This document shows, in pieces, positions 59,673-60,000 of a DNA stretch of 60,000 nt. Location of the stretch: assembly GCF_910592395.1 (NCBI RefSeq), contig NC_088313.1, forward strand, positions 128,501-188,500, written 5' to 3'. The stretch is from Lineus longissimus. Taxonomy: Eukaryota; Nemertea; Pilidiophora; Heteronemertea; Lineidae. The notes under the pieces were generated by a model. That model was not told where the DNA came from. It did not search any database and saw only the letters and a list, made by a program, of their open reading frames with translations. The first letter of the stretch is position 1. Each line of letters begins with the position of its first letter. The translations under genes were made by a program, and so were the position numbers.

Positions 59673-60000
59673 TGTCACCACAATCAACGGGTAGATGTAA
59701 AATTCAACATTACGGACCGAAGACTGGGAGATTGGTTAGTTTTTTGTCCCCAATATTTTTCGTCTTCAAAAGTCATTTTATGGTAAAAAATGTGAAATAT
59801 TTTGAGCCTCCGATCGATAAAGATGTAGTTTCCCAGATATAGGTGGTCTAAAGGTGTTCGTAAAGTATTCTATTAAATGAGATTCTGTTGTCGAAAGGAG
59901 GTAGTTGTGCATGTACTGTTGTACATGCAATGCATCATTGTACGTAGGCCTATACTATTATAGGGAGGTTTAGATTTTTCAAAAACGCACCAGCCCGTGA

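Overview
This is eukaryotic, almost certainly marine-invertebrate, nuclear DNA. Genes are split by spliceosomal introns of roughly 130-530 bp, most of the window is non-coding, and it is rich in tandem arrays, small foldback/MITE-like elements, tRNA-derived SINE-like repeats and one tyrosine-recombinase (YR) retrotransposon. The phylum cannot be fixed from sequence alone; a lophotrochozoan, ambulacrarian or cephalochordate would all fit.

Layout. (1) Positions 1-72 are the last codons of a + strand gene whose 3' UTR ends near an AATAAA at 267. (2) Positions 2621-5754, minus strand, hold a complete seven-exon gene for a divergent G-protein alpha subunit of Gq-like exon architecture (376 aa; every exon phase closes). 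Its first intron carries three decayed tandem copies of exon 1, and other introns contain a GTC-repeat tract next to a splice acceptor and a MITE fragment abutting a splice donor. (3) Positions 7540-16880 contain no convincing gene but several repeats: a 37-bp hairpin array, an ~812-bp tandem duplication containing a tRNA-related repeat, and a 12-unit 54-bp array. (4) Positions 16894-22958 are a 6.07-kb YR retrotransposon of the PAT/Ngaro type, with gag, reverse transcriptase/RNase H and tyrosine recombinase in order. It is bounded by split direct repeats A1 ... B1-A2 ... B2. The B1/A2 junction forms a lox-like site: two 17-bp inverted arms around a 12-bp spacer. Two ORFs are interrupted by +1 shifts at T-runs. 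(5) Positions 23000-55650 are a long gene-poor stretch with a TTAA-flanked MITE, dispersed repeats and two adjacent satellites. (6) Positions 57110-59070, minus strand, encode a four-exon orthologue of TMEM129, an ER-membrane E3 ubiquitin ligase (363 aa). Its putative 3' UTR contains an 11-copy 35-bp array, and a 202-bp foldback element lies about 400 bp upstream of its start.

The two complete host genes (G alpha and TMEM129) are ordinary cellular genes with no evident functional link. The three retroelement ORFs form one mobile unit: Gag packages the RNA, RT/RNase H copies it, and the recombinase is expected to integrate a circular DNA through the B/A junction. Exon boundaries were set by hand from GT/AG signals, reading phase and remembered family sequences; no alignment or database search was run.
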